Positions 45,270 to 53,478 of a stretch of 64,000 nucleotides of DNA are shown piece after piece. Each line of letters opens with the position of its first letter. The first letter of the stretch is position 1. The stretch is from JAJPGZ01 sp038229295. GTDB taxonomy: Bacteria; Verrucomicrobiota; Verrucomicrobiia; Chthoniobacterales; UBA10450. The DNA lies in assembly GCA_038229295.1 (NCBI GenBank), contig JBBROO010000001.1:65343-129342 (forward strand). Direction: 5' to 3'. The notes under the pieces were generated by a model, which was not told the DNA's origin, did not search any database, and worked only from the letters and a program-made list of their open reading frames with translations. Made by a program: the position numbers and the translations under genes.

Positions 45270-47972
45270 ATGAAAAAACTAATCTTCGTCCTCCCTATCT
45301 CGCTTTTGCTAACCCTCAATTGGGCAATGGCCGACGGGAACCTGTCGTCTGTTCCCGATCGTGCTGTTGTAACCAATGGCCCCGTGCAGGCGATCGTGCG
45401 CGCGGGTGACACGATCTACATTGGTGGACAATTCAACCGGGTCGGACCGCGCACCGGGCCGGGGGTCGAGGTCGCGCTCGACGGAACTCAAAACTCGGGA
45501 TTGCCCGAGATCGCAGGCGCCGGGCCTAGCTCGCTTTCCGGCTCTGGCGGCGGATTAAATGCGGTCGCCGCCGATGGCTCCGGCGGTTGGTACATCGGCG
45601 GGCTTTTCACTCACGTCGGCGGAATCCCGCGGACCAACCTCGCCCATATCCGCGCAGACCACAGTGTCGATCCGAATTTCAATCCTTATGTTAACGACGC
45701 CGTTCGCAGCATCGCGGTGTACGGCTCGACGGTTTACGCGGCCGGAAAGTTCACATCGATCGGCGGACAGCCACGCAATTACATCGCCGCGCTCAATACC
45801 GCGGACGGGAGCGTGAAGGCCTTCAACCCCAATGCCAGCGCGCCAGTCGAGACGATGGCGATCTCAAGCGATGGCTCGATCGTTTACGTCGGTGGCAGAT
45901 TTACGGTGGTTGGGGGGCAGCCGCGTATTGCGATCGCGGCTCTTAATGTCGGCGGTACTCTCGACGGCACTGCCACGCCGACGTTCAACCCGACGGCCAC
46001 CAACACCTCCGGCGGCATTGGTGTGATCAACGCACTCGCGATCTCGGGCTCGACCCTTTATGTGGGAGGCACCTTCAACACCATCGGCGGGCAGCCCCGA
46101 AACAGCATCGCAGCGCTCAGTCTCGGGGTTCCTCTCGACGGCGTCGCGGTCGCCGGTTTCAACCCAAGCCCGAACAACAGTGGATGTGCTGCCTGCGCCA
46201 ACATTTATTCGCTGGCGGTATCGGGATCGACCGTCTACGCAGGTGGGCTCTTCAGCACCATCGGCGGGCAACCGCGCACCGGGCTCGCCGCTCTCAACGC
46301 CGCGGACGGTACCGCGACCGTCTTCAATGCCAATTGCAATGGGAGCGCGTTCGCGCTGGCGGTGTCGGGATCGGCTCTGTACGCAGTTGGAAGCTTCCGC
46401 TCCATTGACGGAGGCGCATCAATGGGCGGGCAGCCACGTAACTACGCCGCGGCGCTTAATCTTGTCAGTGGCACTGCGACCGGCTTCAATCCCAATGCCA
46501 ATAACACTGTCACTGCAGTCGCTGTCTCCAGTTCGGCCGTCTACCTGGGCGGATATTTCAGTTCGCTCGGCGGAGTAGTGCGTCGCAGCATCGCGGCCAT
46601 CAACGCGCTCGACGGCAGCGTGACCGGCTTCGATCCCAATGCCGGATGGCCTAACGGCAACACTGCGACCGTGTACGCGCTGGCCGTTTCCGACTCGACT
46701 GTTTACGCCGCGGGCTATTTCGGTTCAATCGGCGGCCAACTGCGCGCAAGCATCGCGGCACTTAATCCTGCCGACGGCTCCGCGACCAGTTGGGATCCCA
46801 CGGCCCGTTATTTCGGCGGGCCTGCGGTGGTCGAGACGCTTGCGCTTGCGGGTTCAACCATTTACGCCGGCGGTGCTTTCAACACGATCGGCGGTCAGTC
46901 CCGATACTGCATTGCCGCGCTCAGCACGGCCGACGGCACAGCTTCAACCTGGAACCCAAATCCAAACTCAGAGGTGGCTGAACTTTTGGTGTCCGGGCCA
47001 CTCGTCTACGTCGGCGGCTATTTCACGACTATCGGCGGGCAGACCCGCAACAAAATCGCGGCGCTCAACGCGTCCGACGGCACCGTCACGAGCTGGGATC
47101 CCGACGCGACTCCCAACGCCAACGTGCTCGCCCTGGCCATCTCTGGATCGACAATCTACGCGGGCGGAAATTTCCCATCGATTCGCGGCGTCCCGCGCAA
47201 AAACATCGCCGGGATCAACATCAGCGACGGCACGCCGACGAGCTTCGATCCGCAGGCGGACGCGGGTGTCTACGCGCTAGCGGTGTCGGGCTCGACTGTT
47301 TACGCCGCTGGCTTTTTCAGCACGATCGGCGGCCAGACGCGGAATCTGGTCGCCGGCCTAAACGCAAGCGATGGCAGCGCCACCAGCTTCAACCCTAACG
47401 GCGCGCCGGGCTTCGGAGCATTCGCGCTGGCGGTCGCGCCTGACGGGACGCTTTACGCGGGGGGATCGTTCAACACTTTCGATCTGGCTTATCAGCAGGG
47501 GTTCGCCCAGTTCTCGCCAACATTGAAACTAACCAACGTCGTCTCGCGCAAGATTCACGGCAGCGCGGGTCAGTTCGATGTGGATCTTCCGCTCACGGGC
47601 ACTCCCGGCATTGAATGTCGCAGCGGCGGCGCCGGCGGAGACTACACGCTGATCTTTACCTTCGTGAATAACACCACCGTCACGAGCGCCAGCGTTAGCA
47701 GCGGAACGGGCAGTGTCTCCAGCAGCTCTCCTGGTCCGAACCCAAATCAATACACGGTCAATCTCACCGGTGTGACCAACGCGCAGTATGTGACCGTTAC
47801 TTTAAACGGTGTGCTCGATTCCACGGGAGCCAGCGGCAATGTCGTCGTCGTCCCGCAAAACTCGCGCATTGATCCAGGCGGTCGCGATGAGCATCAAGCC
47901 AACGACAACGCCGAATACGCGAAACGCGGCATCGCTACTTCCGACAATGGCAGCGTAAGCGCGAATCGTTAG
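45270..47972 (+). CDS. Secreted DUF5122 (delta-60) beta-propeller protein, C-terminally truncated
   Basis: 900 residues with a signal peptide (LIFVLPISLLLTLNWAMA). About a dozen repeats of the type STVYAGGLFSTIGGQPRTGLAALNAADGTATVFNPN form one or two beta-propellers. A C-terminal domain (KIHGSAGQFDVDLPLTGTPGIECRSGGAGGDYTLIFTF, then NAQYVTVTLNGVLDSTGASGNVVV) is the same as in the GH25 protein, where it precedes dockerin-like loops. Here it ends abruptly near 47845 and continues with unrelated residues (PQNSRIDPGGRDEH...) that overlap a truncated glycosyltransferase on the other strand. So the natural end is lost. No repeated word in 44473-48341. Confidence 0.85.
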   Translation: MKKLIFVLPISLLLTLNWAMADGNLSSVPDRAVVTNGPVQAIVRAGDTIYIGGQFNRVGPRTGPGVEVALDGTQNSGLPEIAGAGPSSLSGSGGGLNAVAADGSGGWYIGGLFTHVGGIPRTNLAHIRADHSVDPNFNPYVNDAVRSIAVYGSTVYAAGKFTSIGGQPRNYIAALNTADGSVKAFNPNASAPVETMAISSDGSIVYVGGRFTVVGGQPRIAIAALNVGGTLDGTATPTFNPTATNTSGGIGVINALAISGSTLYVGGTFNTIGGQPRNSIAALSLGVPLDGVAVAGFNPSPNNSGCAACANIYSLAVSGSTVYAGGLFSTIGGQPRTGLAALNAADGTATVFNANCNGSAFALAVSGSALYAVGSFRSIDGGASMGGQPRNYAAALNLVSGTATGFNPNANNTVTAVAVSSSAVYLGGYFSSLGGVVRRSIAAINALDGSVTGFDPNAGWPNGNTATVYALAVSDSTVYAAGYFGSIGGQLRASIAALNPADGSATSWDPTARYFGGPAVVETLALAGSTIYAGGAFNTIGGQSRYCIAALSTADGTASTWNPNPNSEVAELLVSGPLVYVGGYFTTIGGQTRNKIAALNASDGTVTSWDPDATPNANVLALAISGSTIYAGGNFPSIRGVPRKNIAGINISDGTPTSFDPQADAGVYALAVSGSTVYAAGFFSTIGGQTRNLVAGLNASDGSATSFNPNGAPGFGAFALAVAPDGTLYAGGSFNTFDLAYQQGFAQFSPTLKLTNVVSRKIHGSAGQFDVDLPLTGTPGIECRSGGAGGDYTLIFTFVNNTTVTSASVSSGTGSVSSSSPGPNPNQYTVNLTGVTNAQYVTVTLNGVLDSTGASGNVVVVPQNSRIDPGGRDEHQANDNAEYAKRGIATSDNGSVSANR

Positions 47973-48176
47973 GTGGAAAAAGGCGGGAAAGGACTCGCGT
48001 TGAAAATTTCTGAGAACGTCCGCGACCGCCGGCATCAAGGCCACCTGCACCGACGCGCATTCGTCGCGCCAGAGCGCGCCAGCATGTTCGGCGCGGACAA
48101 ACAAGAGAATGAGGATGGTGACCGTGAGCAGAATCGCCGTGCTCCACTCCAGGCGTTTGAGGATTTGATTATTCAA
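47845..48176 (-). pseudogene. N-terminal fragment of a GT39-like membrane glycosyltransferase
   Basis: From ATG 48176: MNNQILKRLEWSTAILLTVTILILLFVRAEHAGALWRDECASVQVALMPAVADVLRNFQRESFPAFFHLTIRAYAAIVGSSDAAFRVFGVVVGLMLIATAWINARVLRD. The first helix and the 'LWRDEC' loop resemble ArnT/PMT-type GT39 enzymes (normally about 500 residues). After about 110 residues it runs into antisense of the DUF5122 gene. The body is missing. Confidence 0.7.
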
Positions 48177-48224
48177 TCGCGATGCGGCGAGTGATCTGAA
48201 GAAATTCTCGCCGCGGCATTTATT

Positions 48225-48297
48225 AGCCGGCAGACGGATTCGAACCGACGACCTGCTGATTACAAATCAGCTGCTCTACCAGCTGAGCTATGCCGGC
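48225..48297 (-). tRNA. tRNA-Thr (anticodon TGT)
   Basis: Read on the minus strand, GCCGGCA and TGCCGGC form the 7-bp acceptor stem, GCTC-AGCTGGTAGA-GC the D arm, GCTGA-TTTGTAA-TCAGC the anticodon arm with anticodon TGT (codon ACA), and GTCGG-TTCGAAT-CCGTC (with one wobble-type mismatch at the closing pairs) the T arm. The discriminator is T and the CCA is not encoded. Confidence 0.95.
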
Positions 48298-48375
48298 AAA
48301 AATGCGGCGCACATTAGCGCAAGCCGGCTCCGCAAACAAGTTGTCGATCTTCCGGCAATAGCGCGATTGTCGATC

Positions 48376-49737
48376 TTACACCAGGCCTTGGTCCATCATC
48401 GCGTTCGCGACCTTGAGGAAGCCGGCAATGTTGGCGCCGTTCACGTAGTTGCCAGGCGTGCCGTACTTCTCGGCGGTGCGGAAGCAGACTTCGTGGATCG
48501 TCTTCATGATGTTGTAGAGACGGTTGTCGACTTCCTCGCGCGTCCATGAAATGCGCATCGAGTTTTGCGCCATTTCCAATCCCGATGTGGCAACGCCGCC
48601 CGCGTTCGCCGCTTTGCCGGGCCCGAATAAAATCTTCGCCTCCAGGAATTGATTCACGCCGTCGATCGTCGTCGGCATGTTCGCACCTTCGGAGACAACG
48701 TAGACGCCGTTGCGCAAAAGATTGGCGGCGTCTTTGGCGTTGATTTCATTCTGTGTCGCGCTCGGGAATGCGCACTGCGCTTTGTGATTCCAAAGCGGGT
48801 TGTGATCGAGGGCAAGATCGACATCGGTAAACACGGCGCCATTGAATTTGTCCGCGTATTCGGAAATGCGCCCGCGGCGGACGTTCTTCAAGTCCATCAC
48901 GAAAGCCAGCTTCTCCCGCGTGATCCCGGCCTCATCATATATATAACCGGTCGAATCCGAGAGCGTCACCGGCACGGCGCCGAGCGAAATGAGTTTCTCG
49001 ACCGTGTATTGCGCGACATTTCCGCTTCCGGAAACGAGCGCGATCTTTCCCTTCAATTCTTCCTTGCGCGTCTTCAACATTTCCGCCGCGAAATAAACCG
49101 CGCCGTATCCAGTCGCTTCCGGACGAATAACGGAACCGCCCCAAGTCAGACCTTTTCCTGTCATCACTCCGGTGAATTCGTTTTTGATGCGCTTATACAT
49201 TCCGAACATGAACCCGATCTCGCGCGCGCCCACGCCGATGTCGCCCGCAGGAATGTCAGTGTTCGGCCCGATGTGACGCGAAAGCTCCGACATGAACGCC
49301 TGGCAAAATCGCATCACTTCGAAATCGCTTTTCCCTTTGGGATCGAAATCGGCGCCGCCTTTGCCGCCGCCCATCGGCAGTGTCGTTAGGGCATTTTTGA
49401 ACACCTGCTCGAAAGCGAGGAATTTGAGGATGCCTAGATTGACCGAGGGATGAAAACGCAGTCCGCCTTTGTACGGCCCGATCGCGCTGTTCATCTGAAT
49501 GCGGAATCCGCGATTCACATGAAAGTTCCCCGCGTCATCGCGCCACGGCACGCGGAACATAATGACACGTTCCGGCTCGATGATGCGCTCGAGAATGTTG
49601 TGCTCGCGATACTCAGGATGTCGATCTAACACGACTGCCAACGATTCGACTACTTCCTGCACCGCCTGATGAAACTCCGGCTCGGCCGGGTTCTTCGCCT
49701 TCACCTCGGCCATCAATGTTGAAACGTAATCGCTCAT
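48376..49737 (-). CDS. gdhA: Glutamate dehydrogenase, NADP-type (hexameric)
   Basis: Reductive amination of 2-oxoglutarate to glutamate. 453 residues from ATG 49737 (MSDYVSTLMAEVKAKNPAEPEFHQAVQEV); a longer reading adds an atypical Cys-rich leader. Motifs: GPYKGGLRFHPSVN, catalytic Lys region LPMGGGKGGADFDPKGKSD, PAGDIGVGAREIGFMFG, nucleotide-binding VSGSGNVAQY. Two words (48342-48351 and 48368-48377) lie at the 3' end, the second overlapping the stop, and one inside at 48814 (TDVDLALD). Confidence 0.96.
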   Translation of the reverse strand: MSDYVSTLMAEVKAKNPAEPEFHQAVQEVVESLAVVLDRHPEYREHNILERIIEPERVIMFRVPWRDDAGNFHVNRGFRIQMNSAIGPYKGGLRFHPSVNLGILKFLAFEQVFKNALTTLPMGGGKGGADFDPKGKSDFEVMRFCQAFMSELSRHIGPNTDIPAGDIGVGAREIGFMFGMYKRIKNEFTGVMTGKGLTWGGSVIRPEATGYGAVYFAAEMLKTRKEELKGKIALVSGSGNVAQYTVEKLISLGAVPVTLSDSTGYIYDEAGITREKLAFVMDLKNVRRGRISEYADKFNGAVFTDVDLALDHNPLWNHKAQCAFPSATQNEINAKDAANLLRNGVYVVSEGANMPTTIDGVNQFLEAKILFGPGKAANAGGVATSGLEMAQNSMRISWTREEVDNRLYNIMKTIHEVCFRTAEKYGTPGNYVNGANIAGFLKVANAMMDQGLV

Positions 49738-49842
49738 GAGATTTCGGGGCGCGGCGACATCAAAAACGCACCGGCCATGGAAGGACACAGATTTACACGG
49801 ATTTCTTGTCCCCACGAGAACCTAAATCTTTTATCTTCGTTC

Positions 49843-50106
49843 ATGGCCAGAAACCGCGACTACGTCATCTACATCACAACGAAGCGCGGCGCGAAAACGC
49901 GTTACGACAAGGAAGGCGAGGCCTGGACTCAAACGGCGTCGACCGGAATCGTGCGCAAGATGACGGCGGAACAATTGTTGTCGCATCTTTTGCCTCCGCT
50001 CGCTGGCGATCAGCGCGGCCTCACCGTCACCGTCATCAATCACCAATCCCGCTCGCATCGCACCCGATCCCCATCAGCACACCGTTCTCAAGCACGGACG
50101 GATTGA
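49843..50106 (+). CDS. Small hypothetical protein
   Basis: 87 residues from ATG 49843: MARNRDYVIYITTKRGAKTRYDKEGEAWTQTASTGIVRKMTAEQLLSHLLPPLAGDQRGLTVTV, then a Ser/Arg-rich tail. The core is a plausible small alpha/beta fold; family unknown. The last 71 bases overlap the 3' end of the convergent hydrolase gene, so the true protein may end differently. Just upstream (49782-49802) lies an 'ACAGATTTACACGGATTT' dispersed repeat. Confidence 0.55.
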   Translation: MARNRDYVIYITTKRGAKTRYDKEGEAWTQTASTGIVRKMTAEQLLSHLLPPLAGDQRGLTVTVINHQSRSHRTRSPSAHRSQARTD

Positions 50107-51046
50107 CCGTGAGAAAAAGCACAACGCCGCTCACCGGCGCGATGACTGTTTCGAGAACATCGCCAAACAAATCACCGACCGTTCCGATCTCCTGTGCCTT
50201 GCCGATGTTATCGCCCGCCGCCACGCTTGGATAAAACATTCCGGCGTTCTTCGCGTAGACCCACTCGAACGCGGTCAACATCGTCGGCTTCGGAACTGAC
50301 ATGTCGATCTTGCCGATCATTTCCAAATGCGCCATGACTCGCAGCACACCGTTAACGAGCAGCTCGACCGCGTCCTCCTGCAACTGTCCGACGCCGCCGG
50401 CTTCGGCCAGAATGGCGGGAACGCCGCGCTCCGCCGCAGCGACATAACTCGACGAACCCGCCACACCGGCTCGGTGCGCCGGTTGGATCGGCTTGTTCAC
50501 GGTCAGCACATACGGAAGTCCAAACGCCATCGCGAGCTCCTTCGATTTCACATCGACCACTTCATTTCCGCCGCGACAAATGCAGAACGGCACGAGCGCC
50601 TCCGGAATATCGCCGCCGTGAAGATCGACATACGCATCTGCGTGCACCACGAACTCATTGATGAGCGCATGCGCCATTTGCTCGCTATAGCTTCCATTCG
50701 GATCGCCCGGAAAAACGCGGTTCGGATTTACGTTATCGACCGGGCAAACAAACATCGTCCGGTTCCGGAACGCCGGTAGATTCAACACCGGCAACAAAAT
50801 GACCGTGCCCGAAATCTTCTGCGGATCGAGCGCTTTGCTCAACCGAATCACCGCCTCAATCGCCGGATACTCGCCGCCGTGCACACCGGCGTTAACGAAC
50901 AATGTTAGACCCGGCTTCGCGCCGGCAACAGTGATGACCGATCGCGGCTCATCATTCGACAGCGCCGCGCCAGTCAGCCTAACGAGATGCCGCTGCGTCG
51001 TCCCGACGGTGAACTCTTCAAGTAGCGGAAGTCTTAGCGCACTCAT
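50036..51046 (-). CDS. Succinylglutamate desuccinylase/aspartoacylase-family zinc hydrolase
   Basis: 336 residues from ATG 51046. Zinc carboxypeptidase-like fold: LFVNAGVHGGEYPAIEAVIRL (His and Glu ligands), NRVFPGDPNGSYSEQMAHAL, YVDLHGGDIPEALVPF (third ligand), and the catalytic Glu region ILAEAGGVGQLQEDAVE. A C-terminal beta domain follows. Cleaves an acyl-amino acid or related amide; substrate not determinable. Words at 50302 (KIDMSV) and 50621 (YVDLHGG, inside the zinc motif). Confidence 0.88.
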   Translation of the reverse strand: MSALRLPLLEEFTVGTTQRHLVRLTGAALSNDEPRSVITVAGAKPGLTLFVNAGVHGGEYPAIEAVIRLSKALDPQKISGTVILLPVLNLPAFRNRTMFVCPVDNVNPNRVFPGDPNGSYSEQMAHALINEFVVHADAYVDLHGGDIPEALVPFCICRGGNEVVDVKSKELAMAFGLPYVLTVNKPIQPAHRAGVAGSSSYVAAAERGVPAILAEAGGVGQLQEDAVELLVNGVLRVMAHLEMIGKIDMSVPKPTMLTAFEWVYAKNAGMFYPSVAAGDNIGKAQEIGTVGDLFGDVLETVIAPVSGVVLFLTVNPSVLENGVLMGIGCDASGIGD

Positions 51047-51047
51047 G

Positions 51048-51314
51048 TCATCGAAGCTGTTTGAGGAGATTGTTGTAGTCTTCATGCGTGCCGATCCAAA
51101 ACCAGACGAAGACATCGCTATCCTTCTGCGCTAGCGCGCGATAATGATCGCCGATTCGCGCTGACCAGACGTTTCGCACGACCGGTTTGAACTGCATTGA
51201 TGGGTGGAATGGGTCACGGAGCCAAAGTTGAAACTTGTCTCGCGCGAGACATTGGACGTGAGCGGGCAGTCGGTTGAACTCGTTCCAGAAACGCCGGTGC
51301 GTTCTGGACGTCAC
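51048..51314 (-). CDS. RelE/ParE-like toxin
   Basis: 88 residues from GTG 51314: TSRTHRRFWNEFNRLPAHVQCLARDKFQLWLRDPFHPSMQFKPVVRNVWSARIGDHYRALAQKDSDVFVWFWIGTHEDYNNLLKQLR. The 'FWxxFxxLP', 'ARIGDHYRAL' and 'IGTHEDYNNLL' motifs are those of ParE/RelE-type toxins. Its start overlaps the antitoxin stop by four bases. The original catalytic residues cannot be assigned with confidence. It stops one base before the hydrolase start. Confidence 0.85.
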   Translation of the reverse strand: MTSRTHRRFWNEFNRLPAHVQCLARDKFQLWLRDPFHPSMQFKPVVRNVWSARIGDHYRALAQKDSDVFVWFWIGTHEDYNNLLKQLR

Positions 51315-51511
51315 GGCATCTCGCGGACGCGGCCCGCTTTGATGTCCTCTTCCACCTCGTGCAAGATGCTGTCGAGTTTGCCGCTCCCGATGTCGCGCTT
51401 CATCTGCTCGTCCCATTCGTCATCTTTCCAGCCGTGCAACCACGCCGCGAGTTCGGCTCGGTGTTCAAGCGAAAGCTGCTCAATCGCGCTTTTGATTTCG
51501 GCGAGACTCAC
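51311..51511 (-). CDS. Antitoxin partner of the RelE/ParE-like toxin
   Basis: 66 residues from GTG 51511: MSLAEIKSAIEQLSLEHRAELAAWLHGWKDDEWDEQMKRDIGSGKLDSILHEVEEDIKAGRVREMP. Typical acidic antitoxin that wraps the toxin; no separate DNA-binding domain seen. Coupled to the toxin by the GTGA overlap. The start region coincides with a 20-base sequence shared with the next module. Confidence 0.85.
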   Translation of the reverse strand: MSLAEIKSAIEQLSLEHRAELAAWLHGWKDDEWDEQMKRDIGSGKLDSILHEVEEDIKAGRVREMP

Positions 51512-51527
51512 ATGTCGATCTTATCAT
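51508..51527 (-). promoter_or_regulatory. 20-base start-region repeat of TA module 1
   Basis: The sequence TCACATGTCGATCTTATCAT is identical to 52232-52251. In both places it contains the GTG start of the antitoxin at the same offset and the AAGATCGACA word immediately upstream. It may be a shared translation-initiation or operator site, or a recombination product. Confidence 0.6.
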
Positions 51528-51603
51528 TGGTTAACTCGCCTTCCAAACGCGGTCGGCTCAACTCTCAACCAAAGCAACGCCTTCTCTCAACCATCAACCT
51601 CCG

Positions 51604-51672
51604 GCTGACGGTCTGCCCAAACTAAGAGATTTCCCTGCCGAGATCGGCGGATCCGGCGAAACGTTACCGGAA
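51604..51672 (+). pseudogene. Fragment duplicate of a GFA/Mss4-like gene end
   Basis: Reads DGLPKLRDFPAEIGGSGETLPE and stop, the same as the end of the GFA-like fragment at 52683-52988 (DGLPKLKDFPAEIGGSGDTMPE). About 70 bases, roughly 85% identical by eye. Nothing of the upstream gene remains. It lies in the spacer between two toxin-antitoxin modules; the rest of 51528-51694 shows no gene. Confidence 0.6.
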
Positions 51673-51694
51673 TAATTGCCACTGGATTAGCTAT

Positions 51695-52012
51695 CTATTC
51701 TAGATCAATCTCCGAATATTCGCCGGTCCGCAAAGTTGCGATGCGCGATGCAATCTTCTCGGCCTTCGGTTCCAACTTCGGCCAGCTCGCGAAAGGCAAC
51801 ACCAGGATGGCTAGCTTGCGTCCGGACAAATTCTGCTGTTTGCGCAAGGCTTGATCTGTGGTGATGAGCAAGTCGAACTGCCGCTCGGCCGCATCGAGCA
51901 ATTCGCCATTGGACAACGTCGACCAGCCCATCTCTGCCGCGGTTGTGACTTCGTGCTCGTTCAGAAATGCGCGAAGTGGGGCGGGCGTTCCCTGATCAAA
52001 GAGAATCCGCAC
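51695..52012 (-). CDS. PIN-like (DUF5615) toxin
   Basis: About 105 residues from GTG 52012: RILFDQGTPAPLRAFLNEHEVTTAAEMGWSTLSNGELLDAAERQFDLLITTDQALRKQQNLSGRKLAILVL. Acidic residues of the PIN-like nuclease site are seen in LFDQG, AEMGW and ITTDQ. Paired with the DUF433 gene upstream, the usual partner. Probable RNase toxin. Confidence 0.8.
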   Translation of the reverse strand: MRILFDQGTPAPLRAFLNEHEVTTAAEMGWSTLSNGELLDAAERQFDLLITTDQALRKQQNLSGRKLAILVLPFASWPKLEPKAEKIASRIATLRTGEYSEIDLE

Positions 52013-52016
52013 AGGA

Positions 52017-52235
52017 TCACGTAGCGGCGAGACTCTTCTCCGCAAACGCCAGCACAGCGAGCACTTGTTCCCGAGTCACTCCGGGAAACCACTCGAGAAA
52101 CTGATCAACGGTCGCGCCCGACTCGAGATTTTCGAACAAAGCCTTCACCGGTACGCGCGAGTTTCTAAATCGCCAGGCGCCGCTCAACGTATCCGCCGAA
52201 CGTTCAACTGCCGGACATGCGCTCCAGTCCATCAC
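52017..52235 (-). CDS. DUF433 antitoxin
   Basis: About 72 residues, GTG 52235 or ATG 52232: WRFRNSRVPVKALFENLESGATVDQFLEWFPGVTREQVLAVLAFAEKSLAAT, the DUF433 fold ('GTRVPVxxLxxxLxxGxTVDEFLxxYPGVTREQV'). Precedes the toxin by 4 bases. Shares the 20-base start region (52232-52251) with the first module. Confidence 0.85.
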   Translation of the reverse strand: MMDWSACPAVERSADTLSGAWRFRNSRVPVKALFENLESGATVDQFLEWFPGVTREQVLAVLAFAEKSLAAT

Positions 52236-52251
52236 ATGTCGATCTTATCAT
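52232..52251 (-). promoter_or_regulatory. 20-base start-region repeat of TA module 2
   Basis: Identical to 51508-51527; see there. Here too the antitoxin GTG sits at the same position. Confidence 0.6.
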
Positions 52252-52365
52252 GGCTTGGTTGCGCTTCCAAGTTCGCGCAACACATGACCAAAGCGGTAAA
52301 GAATTTTTCCATCATAAGCCGCTTATGATACATGAGTGGCGCTGCTTGGATGATTACTCGTTTCG

Positions 52366-52401
52366 TCACTTCGCGGCTTCAAAACCCGGCAGTTGAGCCA
52401 T
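52366..52401 (-). pseudogene. Possible HicA remnant (11 codons)
   Basis: ATG 52401 gives MAQLPGFEAAK and stop, two bases after the HicB stop. HicA proteins often begin M-x-x-LPG, so this may be a truncated toxin left after decay. The downstream bases show no continuation in any frame. Confidence 0.35.
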
Positions 52402-52403
52402 GG

Positions 52404-52610
52404 CTAAACCAGTACCGCTTCGGTGCCGACGAATTCCGTTTCCAGTTCCGGCTCGCCGTCTTCCAGCAACATCGCAATCACTTCGCGAAGATTCGCGCGC
52501 AATTCCTCGAGCGTGGCCCCTTGCGAATGCGCGCCAGAAAATCCGGGCACGTATCCGACGAATAATTTCGTTTCAGGTTCGCGCTCAATGACGGCTGTAA
52601 ACGTGCGCAT
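52404..52610 (-). CDS. HicB-like antitoxin
   Basis: 68 residues from ATG 52610: MRTFTAVIEREPETKLFVGYVPGFSGAHSQGATLEELRANLREVIAMLLEDGEPELETEFVGTEAVLV. Partial RNase-H-like HicB domain. Without a full-length HicA next to it, it may be an orphan antitoxin. Both genes lie in an area of decayed sequence. Confidence 0.75.
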   Translation of the reverse strand: MRTFTAVIEREPETKLFVGYVPGFSGAHSQGATLEELRANLREVIAMLLEDGEPELETEFVGTEAVLV

Positions 52611-52682
52611 GTCTCCAATGTAGCGCGGCAGTCTTGGCCGCAAATCGGGCAGGGATTTCAGCGACCAAATGTCAAATGTTTA

Positions 52683-52988
52683 GACGCGACCCCATTTCCA
52701 TTCAGTTCCTCCGTAAAAGTCACCAAAGGCGAACAGTTCCTCGGAAGGTTCGAGAGCAGCGAGATAAGCGATCGCCGCTACTGCACGAAATGCGGCGCTC
52801 ACGTCATGATCGATCACCCCAAGTTAGGCTTAATCGACGTCCGCAGCGCAATCCCGACGACGGTGATGTTCAAGCCGACAGTGCACCTCAATTACGAGGA
52901 ATCAGTGCTGCCGATCAAAGACGGTCTGCCCAAGCTAAAAGATTTCCCCGCCGAGATCGGCGGTTCCGGGGATACGATGCCGGAGTAG
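52683..52988 (+). pseudogene. 5'-truncated GFA/Mss4-like protein
   Basis: Open in frame from about 52620, without a start codon. The recognisable part begins VKVTKGEQFLGRFESSEISDRRYCTKCGAHVMIDHPKLGLIDVRSAIPTTVMFKPTVHLNYEESVLPIKDGLPKLKDFPAEIGGSGDTMPE. CTKCG is the second zinc pair of glutathione-dependent formaldehyde-activating-like proteins. The first zinc pair and N-terminus are lacking. A copy of its last 23 codons lies at 51604-51672. Confidence 0.65.
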
Positions 52989-53003
52989 TTTGCCGCGGAG
53001 CAG

Positions 53004-53462
53004 CTACTGTCGCCGATGCCGCTGTTTAGATCTTCCGCGGCTGGACTTATTCGACCGCTTGGTGCTGCGCAGGACACTTACCTCAGTTAACTCGCCGTCC
53101 TTCGTATATTCGATTAGGAGCGGGAACTTCTTTAGTGCGCGTTTCGGCAGTTCCCAGATAAACGCGCCATAGGGCGGTTGTTCGCCGCGTTTATGTTTTC
53201 GCAACGTGATGCGAGCGAAATGTGAGTCGATCGAGCATTCGATACCGTCTTCCTCGACCGCAACGCTCCGCTCCGCCGCGACGTTCATCTTCAAGTCTCG
53301 AAAGAGCCGCGACCGATACATGTTGTGAACCTCAACCCTGATTTTCGTGCCATGAAACAGGATCGCGTCGGAAACAATCGTCGCCGCCTTTTTGTTTGGA
53401 AATGTCTTGCGCGAAGTCGGCCGCGATTTGTGCCCGATCATCTTCTTTGTTTTCATCAACAA
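53004..53462 (-). CDS. Hypothetical protein (152 aa)
   Basis: Not recognised. MLMKTKKMIGHKSRPTSRKTFPNKKAATIVSDAILFHGTKIRVEVHNMYRSRLFRDLKMNVAAERSVAVEEDGIECSIDSHFARITLRKHKRGEQPPYG with a Lys/Arg-rich tail. Mixed alpha/beta and basic ends suggest a nucleic-acid contact, which is speculation. No membrane or signal segment. Base composition is less GC-rich than core genes. Confidence 0.5.
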   Translation of the reverse strand: MLMKTKKMIGHKSRPTSRKTFPNKKAATIVSDAILFHGTKIRVEVHNMYRSRLFRDLKMNVAAERSVAVEEDGIECSIDSHFARITLRKHKRGEQPPYGAFIWELPKRALKKFPLLIEYTKDGELTEVSVLRSTKRSNKSSRGRSKQRHRRQ

Positions 53463-53478
53463 AGAAGGCTAGCGCAAT

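Noticed and set aside
48342..48377. Paired words as hairpin terminators, as in Neisseria
   Set aside because: The close pairs (48342/48368, 62583/62653, 60317/60414) are in the same orientation, so they cannot fold on each other.
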